A DNA stretch of 64,000 nt from Halobacillus_B rhizosphaerae (GTDB taxonomy: Bacteria > Bacillota > Bacilli > Bacillales > Halobacillaceae): positions 1 to 64,000 of the forward strand of contig NZ_JAUTWQ010000012.1 of the NCBI RefSeq assembly GCF_046719735.1, in the 5' to 3' direction. A model generated the notes under the pieces. It did not search any database, was not told the DNA's origin, and worked only from the letters and a program-made list of their open reading frames with translations. The position numbers and the translations under genes are program-made. The number at the start of each line of letters is the position of its first letter. Position 1 is the first letter of the stretch. Positions 8,755 to 16,767 of the stretch are shown piece after piece.

Positions 8755-9435
8755 TTATTTATGAAGAACATTCTTAAATACGCCGGCGAGTTCACGTAAC
8801 TTCCGTATCTCTATAATACGATACTGGTTTCCTTCCTTCTTCACATATCCTCTTTCGCAGAACTGGGACAGCACATGCAGTAAGTGACGATAAGAAACGC
8901 CAAGGAAATCACAAACGGTTACATGCTTTTCTTTATAGACCTGCCCATCCGCAGTTTGCAGAATAAAGTCTGCCAGCCGGTTCTCCAGCGGAAACGACAG
9001 GCTTTGGGAGTACTTTTCAGCCATTACACCGGCTTTAATACTCAAAAACTTCGTCAGTTCGCGGAGAAATTTCGGGTCCTCGAGCAGCTGCTTGCGAAAT
9101 TTATGCAATGGAATCGCATAACATATCGTTTTCGTAGAGGTTTGGATGCCTTTCGTATAGTAAATTTCGTTCACGAGCTCCATTTCACCGATGTATTCCT
9201 CTGCGTTAATAAAATTAATCAGCGAGCTCTTCCCATTTTGGTAGGTTACGTAAATCTTGGCTTTTCCTTCAACGACATAAAATAAGTAGTCCGGGCGCAT
9301 GCCTTCCCGGATGATCCATTCATCGCGCTCATATTCGTGTACTTCAATCGAGGCTTCGATTGGGAAAGAAAACAAATCGGAGATCGGGTGCTGGGTTAAG
9401 TATCTCTGCTTTCGCTGGCCGTTCAATTTTTTCAT
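8755..9435 (-). CDS. Crp/Fnr family transcriptional regulator (YeiL-like)
   Basis: Predicted DNA-binding activator or repressor. Residues ~20-130 form a cyclic-nucleotide-binding-like beta barrel (EWIIREGMRPDYLFYVVEGKAKIYV, then YIGEMELV); residues ~140-226 form a winged helix with recognition segment VTVCDFLGVSYRHLLHVLSQF. There is no Fnr-type iron-sulfur cysteine cluster at the N terminus and the cAMP phosphate motif is not intact, so the effector is unknown. I chose the second of two in-frame ATGs (9435) because ggacgg lies directly against the first (9441). It is divergent from the MFS gene, and the 14-bp palindrome between them is its likely operator. Confidence 0.85.
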   Translation of the reverse strand: MKKLNGQRKQRYLTQHPISDLFSFPIEASIEVHEYERDEWIIREGMRPDYLFYVVEGKAKIYVTYQNGKSSLINFINAEEYIGEMELVNEIYYTKGIQTSTKTICYAIPLHKFRKQLLEDPKFLRELTKFLSIKAGVMAEKYSQSLSFPLENRLADFILQTADGQVYKEKHVTVCDFLGVSYRHLLHVLSQFCERGYVKKEGNQYRIIEIRKLRELAGVFKNVLHK

Positions 9436-9452
9436 GTTCATCCGTCCAAACT

Positions 9453-9466
9453 ATGAGATTTCTCAT
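9453..9466. promoter_or_regulatory. Palindromic operator between Crp/Fnr regulator and MFS gene
   Basis: ATGAGA-TT-TCTCAT is a perfect 6-2-6 palindrome, extended by one more T-A pair on each side. A TATGAT -10 at 9489-9494 predicts a transcript start near 9501, which puts the palindrome centre at about -41.5 of the MFS promoter, the usual class II position for Crp/Fnr activators. Confidence 0.6.
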
Positions 9467-9517
9467 ATTATTGTAAGTGTCTTCCTGATATGATGCAATC
9501 ATTGGAGGTGCGGAATA

Positions 9518-10696
9518 ATGAACTCATACCGCTGGATGAGCAGACAATTTTTCAGTTTTTATTTAACCTGGGGAATCTTTCTCCCCTATTTCACAGGATG
9601 GATGATCCACGCAAAGGGAATGACGGTGTCACAGGCAAGCTTAATTATGAGCTTAGGTCTTGCTATTCGCGGCCTGTCCACATTATTCGCCTTCCCGAAA
9701 CTGTCCGATCGACTTAGCAGTAAAACCTTGATCAACGCGATGGCGTTCGGCACTTTGATCGCCTTGCTGCTGACTATTCCGGCCAACTCATTTACCAGCT
9801 TGCTTGCCGTTGTGTTACTTTTGCACTTCTTTTATCCTGCCTTGATGCCTGCTTTAGATACCGCTGCTGGCGTGCTCGTGCAGGATGGTCAGCTGCACGA
9901 TTACGGTAAGAGCCGCTCATGGGGATCCATCGGGTTCGTTGCCGGTGGGATGATTCTGACGGTGTTTACAGGAAGGTTTGGCGATGAAGCAATCCTATGG
10001 GGACTTCTCGCTGGCATCTTGATTTTTATCTGCCTTGGTTTACTTCGCGCTCCTAATGTCTTATCTAAAAAAAGTCAAAACGATGATAAAGCTAAAAGCA
10101 GTATGCTGGAAGTGTTTAAAGTGAAGCACTTTGGCATCGTCTTAACCATTGTTATTCTGCTTCAGGCGGCGCACGCTTCCTATTACAATTATGGGTATAT
10201 TTATTTGCAGGAAATCGAAGCCCCCGCCTATTTAATTGGGGTGATCATCAATATTGCTGTCATCGCGGAAATCATTTTCTTTATGATGGCGGACAGAGCG
10301 TTTCGTAACTTCACACCAGGATCCCTGCTGATCCTTGCCGCTCTAGGGTCAACCATAAGATGGATTCTCGTATTTGCTTTTCCAAATGTGATCGTTTTCT
10401 CCATTTCACAAGTACTCCACGCTTGTTCGTTTGCGATGGGCCATTACGCATTTATGCAATACTTAATCAAGAACATCGATCCAGAGCTGATCCCGAAGGC
10501 ACAGGGGATCTACGCGGCAATAGCTCTCAGCTGGAGTACAGCTTTATTAACGATTTATGGTGGATTCCTTTACGAGATTAAGCCTGGATACGCTTTTCTC
10601 GGGATGATTGTCTCTACGATTCCATCTATGTTGATGGCCATCGTCTATAAAAAGCTGGAGCGAAAAAGTGAGCTCAAGGCCGAAATGGCAGGGTAA
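9518..10696 (+). CDS. MFS transporter, HcaT/YwbF-like
   Basis: Major facilitator with 12 predicted membrane helices in 392 residues. It resembles the MFS_1-like group that includes E. coli HcaT (phenylpropionate) and B. subtilis YwbF: the opening FFSFYLTWGIFLPYFTGWM, LSDRLSSKTLIN in the first cytoplasmic loop, and YGKSRSWGSIGFVAGG between helices 4 and 5. Substrate is not readable from sequence; an organic acid or nucleoside-like solute is possible. GGAGGTG about 8 nt upstream fixes the start. It is probably controlled by the divergent Crp/Fnr protein through the shared intergenic palindrome. Confidence 0.85.
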   Translation: MNSYRWMSRQFFSFYLTWGIFLPYFTGWMIHAKGMTVSQASLIMSLGLAIRGLSTLFAFPKLSDRLSSKTLINAMAFGTLIALLLTIPANSFTSLLAVVLLLHFFYPALMPALDTAAGVLVQDGQLHDYGKSRSWGSIGFVAGGMILTVFTGRFGDEAILWGLLAGILIFICLGLLRAPNVLSKKSQNDDKAKSSMLEVFKVKHFGIVLTIVILLQAAHASYYNYGYIYLQEIEAPAYLIGVIINIAVIAEIIFFMMADRAFRNFTPGSLLILAALGSTIRWILVFAFPNVIVFSISQVLHACSFAMGHYAFMQYLIKNIDPELIPKAQGIYAAIALSWSTALLTIYGGFLYEIKPGYAFLGMIVSTIPSMLMAIVYKKLERKSELKAEMAG

Positions 10697-10783
10697 GTAA
10701 ACCGAAATGGCCCGGATAACAGGACTTTTGAGGCTGAATCATCTTCATTTCAAAAAAGGTTTTTATTTCCAAGTAAATCAAGC

Positions 10784-10789
10784 TATAAT
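10784..10789 (+). promoter_or_regulatory. Likely -10 box for the RsbR-like gene
   Basis: TATAAT, 36 bp before the start codon; a matching -35 box is weak (ttttat at 10761, 17-bp spacing). Confidence 0.4.
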
Positions 10790-10824
10790 AATTACATCAT
10801 TACAAAAAAAGGAATGACGAACCT

Positions 10825-11670
10825 ATGGATCATTCAGCTCCTGTCCAATTCTTTCAGGAAAAGCTCGTTCACAATACTGAACTGTTATCGAACCGTCTAT
10901 TGAAAACGTTTGAAACCCGGTATCCGGAATCCGCTTTACTCTCTTCTATTAAACAAGATGAAGCGCTGATTATTGAACTCTTTGAAACGATTCCTGGTAT
11001 TTTAACCAATCAATCTTTTTCTAAAAAGGAAGCTGTCAACTGGGGAGGAAAGGTCGGAACTTTGTTTATTTCCAGGGGGAGTTCACTAAACGAAGCGATG
11101 GAATATATCAACCTTTATAAAGAAGTTCTATGGAGCTACATGATTGAACAAACCAACCATACAGATTATACATTTAAAGAAGTGATGGAAGTCATTACAA
11201 GGATTGATTATTTATTTAATCATATGATTTATGGATACAGTCTCGCTTATGCAAAAGAAAACACCCGTGTCCTGAAAACCTATGAAGATAAATATTTAAA
11301 GCTTTCGACTCCCATTGTCCCGATTAAAGACAATGCGGCCATCCTGCCACTTGCCGGTGAAATCGATGATCTTCGCGCGGCCGTTATCCTTGAGGAAACT
11401 TTAAGAGCGGCCCATCGGTTAGACCTTGATTTTCTTGTCATCGACCTATCTGGCGTCTATGCTTTTAACGAAGATTTTCTCGACCATTTTCATCAATTAA
11501 TGGATGGGCTGCAATTATTGGGGATTATCCCGATCCTTTCAGGTATACGTCCTGATTTAAGCATGAATGCGGTAAAGAAAGGAATGCTCGGACAGCCTGA
11601 ACAACCTAAAGTCCATGCATGTTCAACTTTAAAACAGGCGCTTGAATTAATCGAACAGATGAATCAATAA
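10825..11670 (+). CDS. RsbR-like STAS protein with acidic residues at both phospho-threonine positions
   Basis: Member of the RsbR family, which build the stressosome that controls sigma B. The N-terminal ~150 residues are all-helical like the globin-like sensor of RsbR; the STAS domain covers about 165-275 (PIKDNAAILPLAGEIDDLRA, VIDLSGVYAFNEDF, LSGIRPDLSMNAVKKG). In B. subtilis RsbRA the RsbT-phosphorylated residues are Thr171 and Thr205, in IDT and VDT. Here the aligned positions are Asp182 (IDD) and Glu216 (NED), with the same spacing of 34 residues. The protein therefore may behave as if phosphorylated. No rsbS, rsbT or sigB is nearby. AAAGGAATG upstream supports the start. Confidence 0.85.
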   Translation: MDHSAPVQFFQEKLVHNTELLSNRLLKTFETRYPESALLSSIKQDEALIIELFETIPGILTNQSFSKKEAVNWGGKVGTLFISRGSSLNEAMEYINLYKEVLWSYMIEQTNHTDYTFKEVMEVITRIDYLFNHMIYGYSLAYAKENTRVLKTYEDKYLKLSTPIVPIKDNAAILPLAGEIDDLRAAVILEETLRAAHRLDLDFLVIDLSGVYAFNEDFLDHFHQLMDGLQLLGIIPILSGIRPDLSMNAVKKGMLGQPEQPKVHACSTLKQALELIEQMNQ

Positions 11671-11771
11671 CACTCGCCGGGGTGGATCAACTATTAACCG
11701 TGGTGTCCCCTGGGATTACAAACAGAATGTAGTTACATAAATCGCAGCTAGCTTATGACCGTTCATGCAGG

Positions 11772-11818
11772 TTATAAAAATCTCCAATTTCCACTGTGGT
11801 GTTCAGCAAAAATTGGAG
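11772..11818 (-). terminator. Terminator of the aarF-phasin operon
   Basis: On the minus strand CTCCAATTT pairs with AAATTGGAG across a 19-nt loop and is followed by ATTTTTAT. Lies 40 bp after the phasin-like stop, between convergent genes. Confidence 0.55.
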
Positions 11819-11857
11819 CCTTTCGCTACGATGAATGGTCTGCCTAAACTGGCAGGT

Positions 11858-12157
11858 TTATTTTTTATACAGATGGCTTTCAAGTCGTTGAAGTCTGGCT
11901 TCTAAGAGCTCATATTCTTCTTTCGTAACAAAACCAAGCGCCTTGATGCGATCCTGCATTTTCCCTTTCGCTTGATCGCTCCATTCTTGGTCAAGACCCT
12001 CGCCTTTGGAAATCCAGGAGTTCAGCATTGTTTTAGCTTCTGCTGGGGTCATTTCCCGTTTAGCTACTAAGTCATCCAGCTTCTTTTCAAACTTCTCTTT
12101 TCCGCTAATCGCAGCTCCCAGTCCTAAATAGAATCCTTTTTTTAATAAATCGCTCAT
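11858..12157 (-). CDS. Phasin-like small helical protein
   Basis: A 99-residue, highly charged, helical protein similar to the PhaF/phasin-type proteins found on polyhydroxyalkanoate granules and to many small proteins encoded beside UbiB kinases. GFYLGLGAA near the N terminus is amphipathic or hydrophobic; the rest (KEKFEKKLDDLVAKREMTPA, LEARLQRLESHL) is likely coiled coil. Its ATG overlaps the aarF stop by 4 bp, so it is the upstream partner's neighbour in one operon, translated after aarF. No PHA synthase is in the window, so a granule role is not supported locally; a scaffold role for the kinase-like protein is as likely. Confidence 0.75.
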   Translation of the reverse strand: MSDLLKKGFYLGLGAAISGKEKFEKKLDDLVAKREMTPAEAKTMLNSWISKGEGLDQEWSDQAKGKMQDRIKALGFVTKEEYELLEARLQRLESHLYKK

Positions 12158-13821
12158 CTGATATTCCCCCTATTATTTTGAAGTTGCTTTAATAAACGAA
12201 AATGGCTCAGCATGAAGAAGATCCATCCTACAGCTCCAATTCCGGCAATAAACCCGCCTGCCCACAAGGGGATCGGCAGAGAGTAAACCATCGTTCCTCC
12301 GATTACCCCTCCGCCAGTGGTAAATACGAAGAAAAAGAGCAAAGCATAGAAAAGGTAGTATTGGTGAAACAGATGGTTCTGCTGCTTATGACTTTGCCAT
12401 TCTCTTTCCTTATCCCCATCTTCCAAATACTCAATCAGCGCCCTTGGCAGTGACAATAATGGCCTGGCGGTTTCTTTAGCAATTTCTTTATATAAAGAAA
12501 AGTTAGAATCATCACCAGCCATCCATTCTTTAATGACCGGCCGCCCCCACTGCACTAAATCAACCTGTGGATATACGGTAATCAACACACCGGAAATAAT
12601 GGAAGTCGCTCTGCCGAGAAAGGCATAGTCTGCCGGCAGCTGAATCGGCTGTTCTTTCACAAATTCTTGTACTTCTTCGAGGATATCAGTGATCATCTGG
12701 GCATCCAGCTTGTTGAAATCCCCTTCCAGGTACATCTTCGTCGTTTGCTTCAACAATTTCTTCATTTTCTCCGTATCCGCATGCTGCAGCAGAAACTCCA
12801 TTTCTCTTAAGGCTTCAATGACTTTATCGTAATCATCAAGAATAAATCCTTGGATCATTTTACGAATGGAAGTCGCGTCTTCCTTCTTCACTTCGCCTAC
12901 CATCCCGAAGTCAATCACGACAAGAGTACCGTCCGACTTTAACATTAAATTTCCCGGATGAGGATCTGAGTGAAACATTCCGGCATACAGAAATTGTTCT
13001 ATACTTAAATCAAACAGAACCTTTGCCAGTTTTTCACGATCAATCTTATGCTTTTTAATAAAGGAAATATCTGTTACCTTCGCCCCTTCAATCCACTCCA
13101 TAACTAAAACCCGTCTAGTGGATAAATCCGAGTAATATTCGGGTATATAGAGAGAAGGGAAGTCTTTAAATCTCTTTTTGAAATGGTTCCCGTTCTCAAG
13201 CTCCATAGTAAAATCAAGTTCATTACTAATGACCATAACGACTTCTTTGTATAAAGCTTTAAGATCTGCTTTTTTACCATACTTCGTAAACCGGCCGAGC
13301 ATCCAGAACACAATGCGCAGGGCTTTAAAATCCATTCGAAAGATATCAGCTACCCGATATCGCTGGACTTTCACCGCTACGGGAGTTCCATCGTGTAAAT
13401 GTGCCTTATACACTTCTCCAATCGATGCAGAGGCAACAGCATTCTCGTCGATATCGGCAAGGAGTTCGTCAAGAGATGTCCCCCAGTCCTCCTCTATCGT
13501 TTTTTTAGAGTAACGAAATGGAGTTGGCTCCACCCGGTCTACAAGTCCTTCCAGTTCTTTAATAAATGAGCTAGGCAAAAGGTCACCGCGAGAACTTAAG
13601 AATTGGCCGAATTTAATGAGCAGACCACCCAGGAGTATCGCCTTCTTGCGGTATTCTCCCGCCTGGCGCGCAAGCATGGCCTCCCATTTCTTATTGGTTT
13701 GTTCATCCCAAATCCGGTGCGTCTTTTGAAACCAGACAATTTGCAGCAGAAATCTTGTCGCCATCCAAACAATTACACTGACTCTATAAATAGATATGTA
13801 TTTAAACCGTTTATTAGCCAT
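12154..13821 (-). CDS. AarF/UbiB (ABC1) family kinase-like protein
   Basis: Atypical protein-kinase-like ATPase of the ABC1/UbiB/COQ8 family, tied in other organisms to isoprenoid quinone synthesis; Bacillaceae make menaquinone. Diagnostic KxGQ motif: LIKFGQFLSSRGDLLP near residues 66-82. Then ASIGEVYKAHLHDGTPVAVKVQR (the A-rich loop and ATP lysine), ELDFTMELENG, FHSDPHPGNLM (catalytic loop) and VIDFGMVG (metal-binding DFG). Two C-terminal membrane helices (about 495-545) anchor it. 555 residues is normal. It is followed without a gap by the phasin-like gene. Divergent from the GNAT gene at 13995. Confidence 0.9.
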   Translation of the reverse strand: MANKRFKYISIYRVSVIVWMATRFLLQIVWFQKTHRIWDEQTNKKWEAMLARQAGEYRKKAILLGGLLIKFGQFLSSRGDLLPSSFIKELEGLVDRVEPTPFRYSKKTIEEDWGTSLDELLADIDENAVASASIGEVYKAHLHDGTPVAVKVQRYRVADIFRMDFKALRIVFWMLGRFTKYGKKADLKALYKEVVMVISNELDFTMELENGNHFKKRFKDFPSLYIPEYYSDLSTRRVLVMEWIEGAKVTDISFIKKHKIDREKLAKVLFDLSIEQFLYAGMFHSDPHPGNLMLKSDGTLVVIDFGMVGEVKKEDATSIRKMIQGFILDDYDKVIEALREMEFLLQHADTEKMKKLLKQTTKMYLEGDFNKLDAQMITDILEEVQEFVKEQPIQLPADYAFLGRATSIISGVLITVYPQVDLVQWGRPVIKEWMAGDDSNFSLYKEIAKETARPLLSLPRALIEYLEDGDKEREWQSHKQQNHLFHQYYLFYALLFFFVFTTGGGVIGGTMVYSLPIPLWAGGFIAGIGAVGWIFFMLSHFRLLKQLQNNRGNIR

Positions 13822-13994
13822 AAGCCCTCACCATTCCTAATTATCCTAATTGTTTTCTATCTTAACATTACCCTGCACACAGAATATCAATCACACATTT
13901 ATAAGGTTTTACTGGGATTTATTCTGTTTAACGTCTTGAGTTGAGTTTTTCCCGTTTGTTATGGCATGATTTATTAAAAGGAGAAGGTGATAAC

Positions 13995-14894
13995 ATGTAC
14001 ATTGGCGAGTTAGAAGTAAAGGATTTACATAAGGTTGCCAATTGGCTTCATCGTATGAACGAGCAGGATAAACACTTTGTTGCCTGGCTTGCATCCGATC
14101 CCAATGAAATATTTGAACAAATCTGGACCCTGACTCAGTTTAAAGAACCGCTGGCTTTTGTCGCATGGAATGATAAACAGGAGATTATCGGTTTCCTGGG
14201 CATTCTTCCATTCTTTGAACAAAAGCTGTGCCGTCTGCTTGGTCCGTTTGCACTGAGTGAAGAAGAAGCAATGATTGAACAACTATGGAATAAAGCTTCT
14301 TTAACGATCCAGCTTCACTTTGATGTAGTTAAAGTCGCCTGTTTTGAAGCGAACCATGCGTTAGTTGCTTTCTCGGAGAAAAAGGGCTTTCAATTATATA
14401 ATGTTGAAAAAACGTTAGCGATTCATCGATCAAATTTCGAACCCACCGACACGAAATGCCATTCGATCGTTAACATCGGAGAGGAAGACAAAGATCAATT
14501 AGATCTGCTTCATCCGAGCGCTGCCTATTATACCTTGAACGAGATGATGGAGCTTGCCGGTAAGGAATCCAATAAACTCTGGGGATACCAAGTCAATGGA
14601 GAGCTGATCGGATATCTTTATTTCGAAACGATTATTCCAGACGAAGAAGGCGAAATCTGCTTTGTTAATGTAGCCCCCGGGCATAGAGGCAAAGGCATTG
14701 GTTCTACTTTAATTGAACACGCTGTCCAGTATGCCTTCCACATTTATAACCTGGATGCCGTCACGATCTCGGTACGCACGCAGAACAAACAGGCAGAACG
14801 TCTATATATGCAGTTTGGATTTAGAGAAATCAATAAAATCTTTGCTTATCAGAAAAAATTAGAAAAACCTCAAGTTCCCCCTACCCTGCATTAA
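13995..14894 (+). CDS. GNAT family N-acetyltransferase, two-domain
   Basis: Predicted acetyltransferase of 299 residues. The C-terminal half is a clear GNAT domain: ICFVNVAPGHRGKGIGSTLIEHA is the acetyl-CoA binding motif A, and NKQAERLYMQFGFREI is motif B. The N-terminal half looks like a second, diverged GNAT fold (LAFVAWNDKQEIIGFLGILP). The reading frame is open 18 codons further upstream, but AAAAGGAGAAGGTG ends a few bases before the ATG at 13995, so that start is used. Substrate unknown. It precedes the fructosamine kinase in the same direction, with a terminator between them. Confidence 0.85.
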   Translation: MYIGELEVKDLHKVANWLHRMNEQDKHFVAWLASDPNEIFEQIWTLTQFKEPLAFVAWNDKQEIIGFLGILPFFEQKLCRLLGPFALSEEEAMIEQLWNKASLTIQLHFDVVKVACFEANHALVAFSEKKGFQLYNVEKTLAIHRSNFEPTDTKCHSIVNIGEEDKDQLDLLHPSAAYYTLNEMMELAGKESNKLWGYQVNGELIGYLYFETIIPDEEGEICFVNVAPGHRGKGIGSTLIEHAVQYAFHIYNLDAVTISVRTQNKQAERLYMQFGFREINKIFAYQKKLEKPQVPPTLH

Positions 14895-14901
14895 ACAGGG
14901 C

Positions 14902-14936
14902 GGAGTCGTTCGATTTCCTGACGGCTCTTTTTTTTA
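14902..14936 (+). terminator. Intrinsic terminator after the GNAT gene
   Basis: GAGTCGT (14903-14909) pairs with ACGGCTC (14921-14927), followed directly by eight T residues. Confidence 0.8.
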
Positions 14937-14969
14937 CAGAGAAAACCGCTTAATCTAAAGGAGGCAATT

Positions 14970-15839
14970 ATGAAGGAGATAATTCAACAAGGGTTACAGC
15001 AAATAGGAGACCACTCTTCGATCACCGAGATCCGCCAGGTAAGCGGAGGAGATATAAACCAAGCGTTTTATGTCCAAACAGAGACGAAAGAGTATTTTAT
15101 GAAAGGAAATCAAAATGTTCCTCCTCACTTTTTCAAGGCGGAAGCTGATGGACTGGAGTTAATCGGACAGACAAATACAATAAGCGTACCCGCTGTGCAA
15201 TATTATAATGAACCCGAACAGGGTGCGCCCGGAATTCTTATAATGGATTGGGTCACCGGAGAAAATCGAGCGAACACGCCTGAAATGCTTGGTACCAGGC
15301 TTGCTCAAATGCATCGGCATGAAGTTTCTGCTTACGGACTTAACCAATCGACTTTTGTCGGGACAATTCCTCAGGAAAATGAATGGTGCGAGACATGGAC
15401 AGAGTACTATAGAAATTATCGGTTACGACCGCAAATGGAACTGGCTGTTCAAAAAAATCGTCTTGATCAGAACCGACACCAGCGGCTGGATCAGCTGATC
15501 ACTCAATTAGAGGGCTGGATTCCAGAGAAGCCGTCCGCCTCTCTCCTTCATGGTGATTTATGGGGTGGAAATTGGATGGCTGGCCCGGATGGTGAGCCCT
15601 TTTTAATTGATCCGTCTATTGTTTACGGGGACCCTGCATTCGAACTTGCCTTCACGGAACTATTTGGAGGATTTCCGGATCCTTTTTATAAGGCGTATCA
15701 GGAAACGTCTCCTCTTCCTGACAATTATGACGAAACGAAGCCATTGTACCAGCTCTTTTATTTGCTTGTTCATTTAAATTTGTTTGGAGAAACGTACGGT
15801 CCGTCAGTTGATCGTATTCTTGCTCGTTATGTAGGGTGA
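14970..15839 (+). CDS. Fructosamine/ketosamine-3-kinase family protein
   Basis: Predicted kinase that phosphorylates the sugar part of glycated amines (fructosamine or ribulosamine), which then fall apart; a deglycation repair role. 289 residues is usual for the bacterial family. Visible: VSGGDINQAFYV (nucleotide loop, about residues 24-35), FMKGNQN (ATP lysine), LIMDWVTGE (hinge), LLHGDLWGGNWM (catalytic loop with Asp about residue 194) and LIDPSIVYGDPAFELA (metal-binding Asp). AAAGGAGGC 7 nt before the ATG fixes the start. It stands alone behind its own terminator-insulated promoter region. Confidence 0.9.
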   Translation: MKEIIQQGLQQIGDHSSITEIRQVSGGDINQAFYVQTETKEYFMKGNQNVPPHFFKAEADGLELIGQTNTISVPAVQYYNEPEQGAPGILIMDWVTGENRANTPEMLGTRLAQMHRHEVSAYGLNQSTFVGTIPQENEWCETWTEYYRNYRLRPQMELAVQKNRLDQNRHQRLDQLITQLEGWIPEKPSASLLHGDLWGGNWMAGPDGEPFLIDPSIVYGDPAFELAFTELFGGFPDPFYKAYQETSPLPDNYDETKPLYQLFYLLVHLNLFGETYGPSVDRILARYVG

Positions 15840-15874
15840 GATGTTTTTTTGGAAAATATTTCTTTAAAACTTAA

Positions 15875-16043
15875 TTTCGAGACTATAAGGGGTGTTCAGG
15901 GGGCTGCGGGAAAAGGATCGCTTTCCGTGGGGCGGGCGCTGAGCCTCCTCGAGCAAAGCTCTGTGGGGTCTCAGCTGTCCCGCACTTCCCACAGGAGTCT
16001 CACCGTTTCCCTCCGCCCCCTTGCCCTAATAGAATCTCGAAAC
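15875..16043. repeat. GC-rich palindromic element C
   Basis: Outer arms tttcgagactat (from 15875) and the complementary tagaatctcgaaa (to 16043), an inner ggctgcgggaaaaggatcgc arm, and on the minus strand gactcctgtggga, gagaccccacagag and gaggaggc blocks shared with elements A, B and D. Orientation is opposite to A, B and D. Confidence 0.75.
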
Positions 16044-16286
16044 CCCTTCAAGAAAAAGCGAAAATTTTAGTGTCAGCATACAGGTCACATGAGCATATCT
16101 CTTCTAATATGTTGGAAGTGATGAGGCTATTATTCGGGAAGAGACTTGTATCTCCATTGAATGGATTGTCGGGAAACTGTGCGTTAATCCATTCCCTTCT
16201 AAACTTGATTGGATGAAACGGAAACAATTAGTGATGCTATTCAATAGTTAGAAAGACGGTTTGTAACTAGGAAGACATTCGATAAG
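16044..16286. other. Spacer between elements C and D without a convincing gene
   Basis: Part of a 928-bp stretch (15840-16767) with no convincing gene. Short frames from about 16102 and 16110 exist but have no ribosome site and no recognisable motif; they may be remnants of a lost gene. Confidence 0.4.
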
Positions 16287-16460
16287 GTCCGTTCATCAAC
16301 CTATGGGTAGGGTGGCGCAGGAAATGACGAGACTCCCGTGGGAGAAGGGGATAGGCGAGACCCCACAGAGAGTGAAAACTAACGAGGAGGCTTGCCAGCT
16401 CCCCCACAGGAAAGCGAGTTATTTCCTGCGCCACCCTCCTCTCCTTGTTCATAACGGACC
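16287..16460. repeat. GC-rich palindromic element D
   Basis: Perfect arms: ggtccgtt (16287-16294) with aacggacc (16453-16460), and agggtggcgcaggaaat (16309-16325) with its complement at 16421-16437. Inside are gactcccgtgggag, gagaccccacagag and gaggaggc. The longest perfect arm of the family. Confidence 0.8.
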
Positions 16461-16767
16461 CAAACATCTCGAAGTCGAGTCTTCCTTAATCCTGCACTTT
16501 TCCAGAAGATATGTTAAATATCTGAAATACACGAACCCAAAGAGTGCTTATAAGAACCAGCCTGCCATTTTAAATGGTTTGGCTGGTTCTTTTTAATCAG
16601 TCTCAATTTTTTCCAAGGATTTTATATAAAAAAGTCGAATTAGAAGGAAATGGTACAAAATTTTTCTTGGCTTTTTAGTAGAGTCGTATTAAAATGTACA
16701 ATGTTGCATATTTATTCTCATCTTATTCATAGTTAAAAAATTATCATTCAGTCAGGAGCGATGTCTT

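Noticed and set aside
8520..8777. 85-residue frame across element A and a frame on the other strand
   Set aside because: Repeat-derived; the similar frame at element B is changed, so coding is not conserved.
15849..16070. 73-residue frame within element C
   Set aside because: It is made of palindrome arms, has no good ribosome site and no recognisable motif.
16303..16596. 97-residue frame across element D
   Set aside because: Translates repeat arms; the antisense frame there is open as well, as expected for a GC-rich palindrome.
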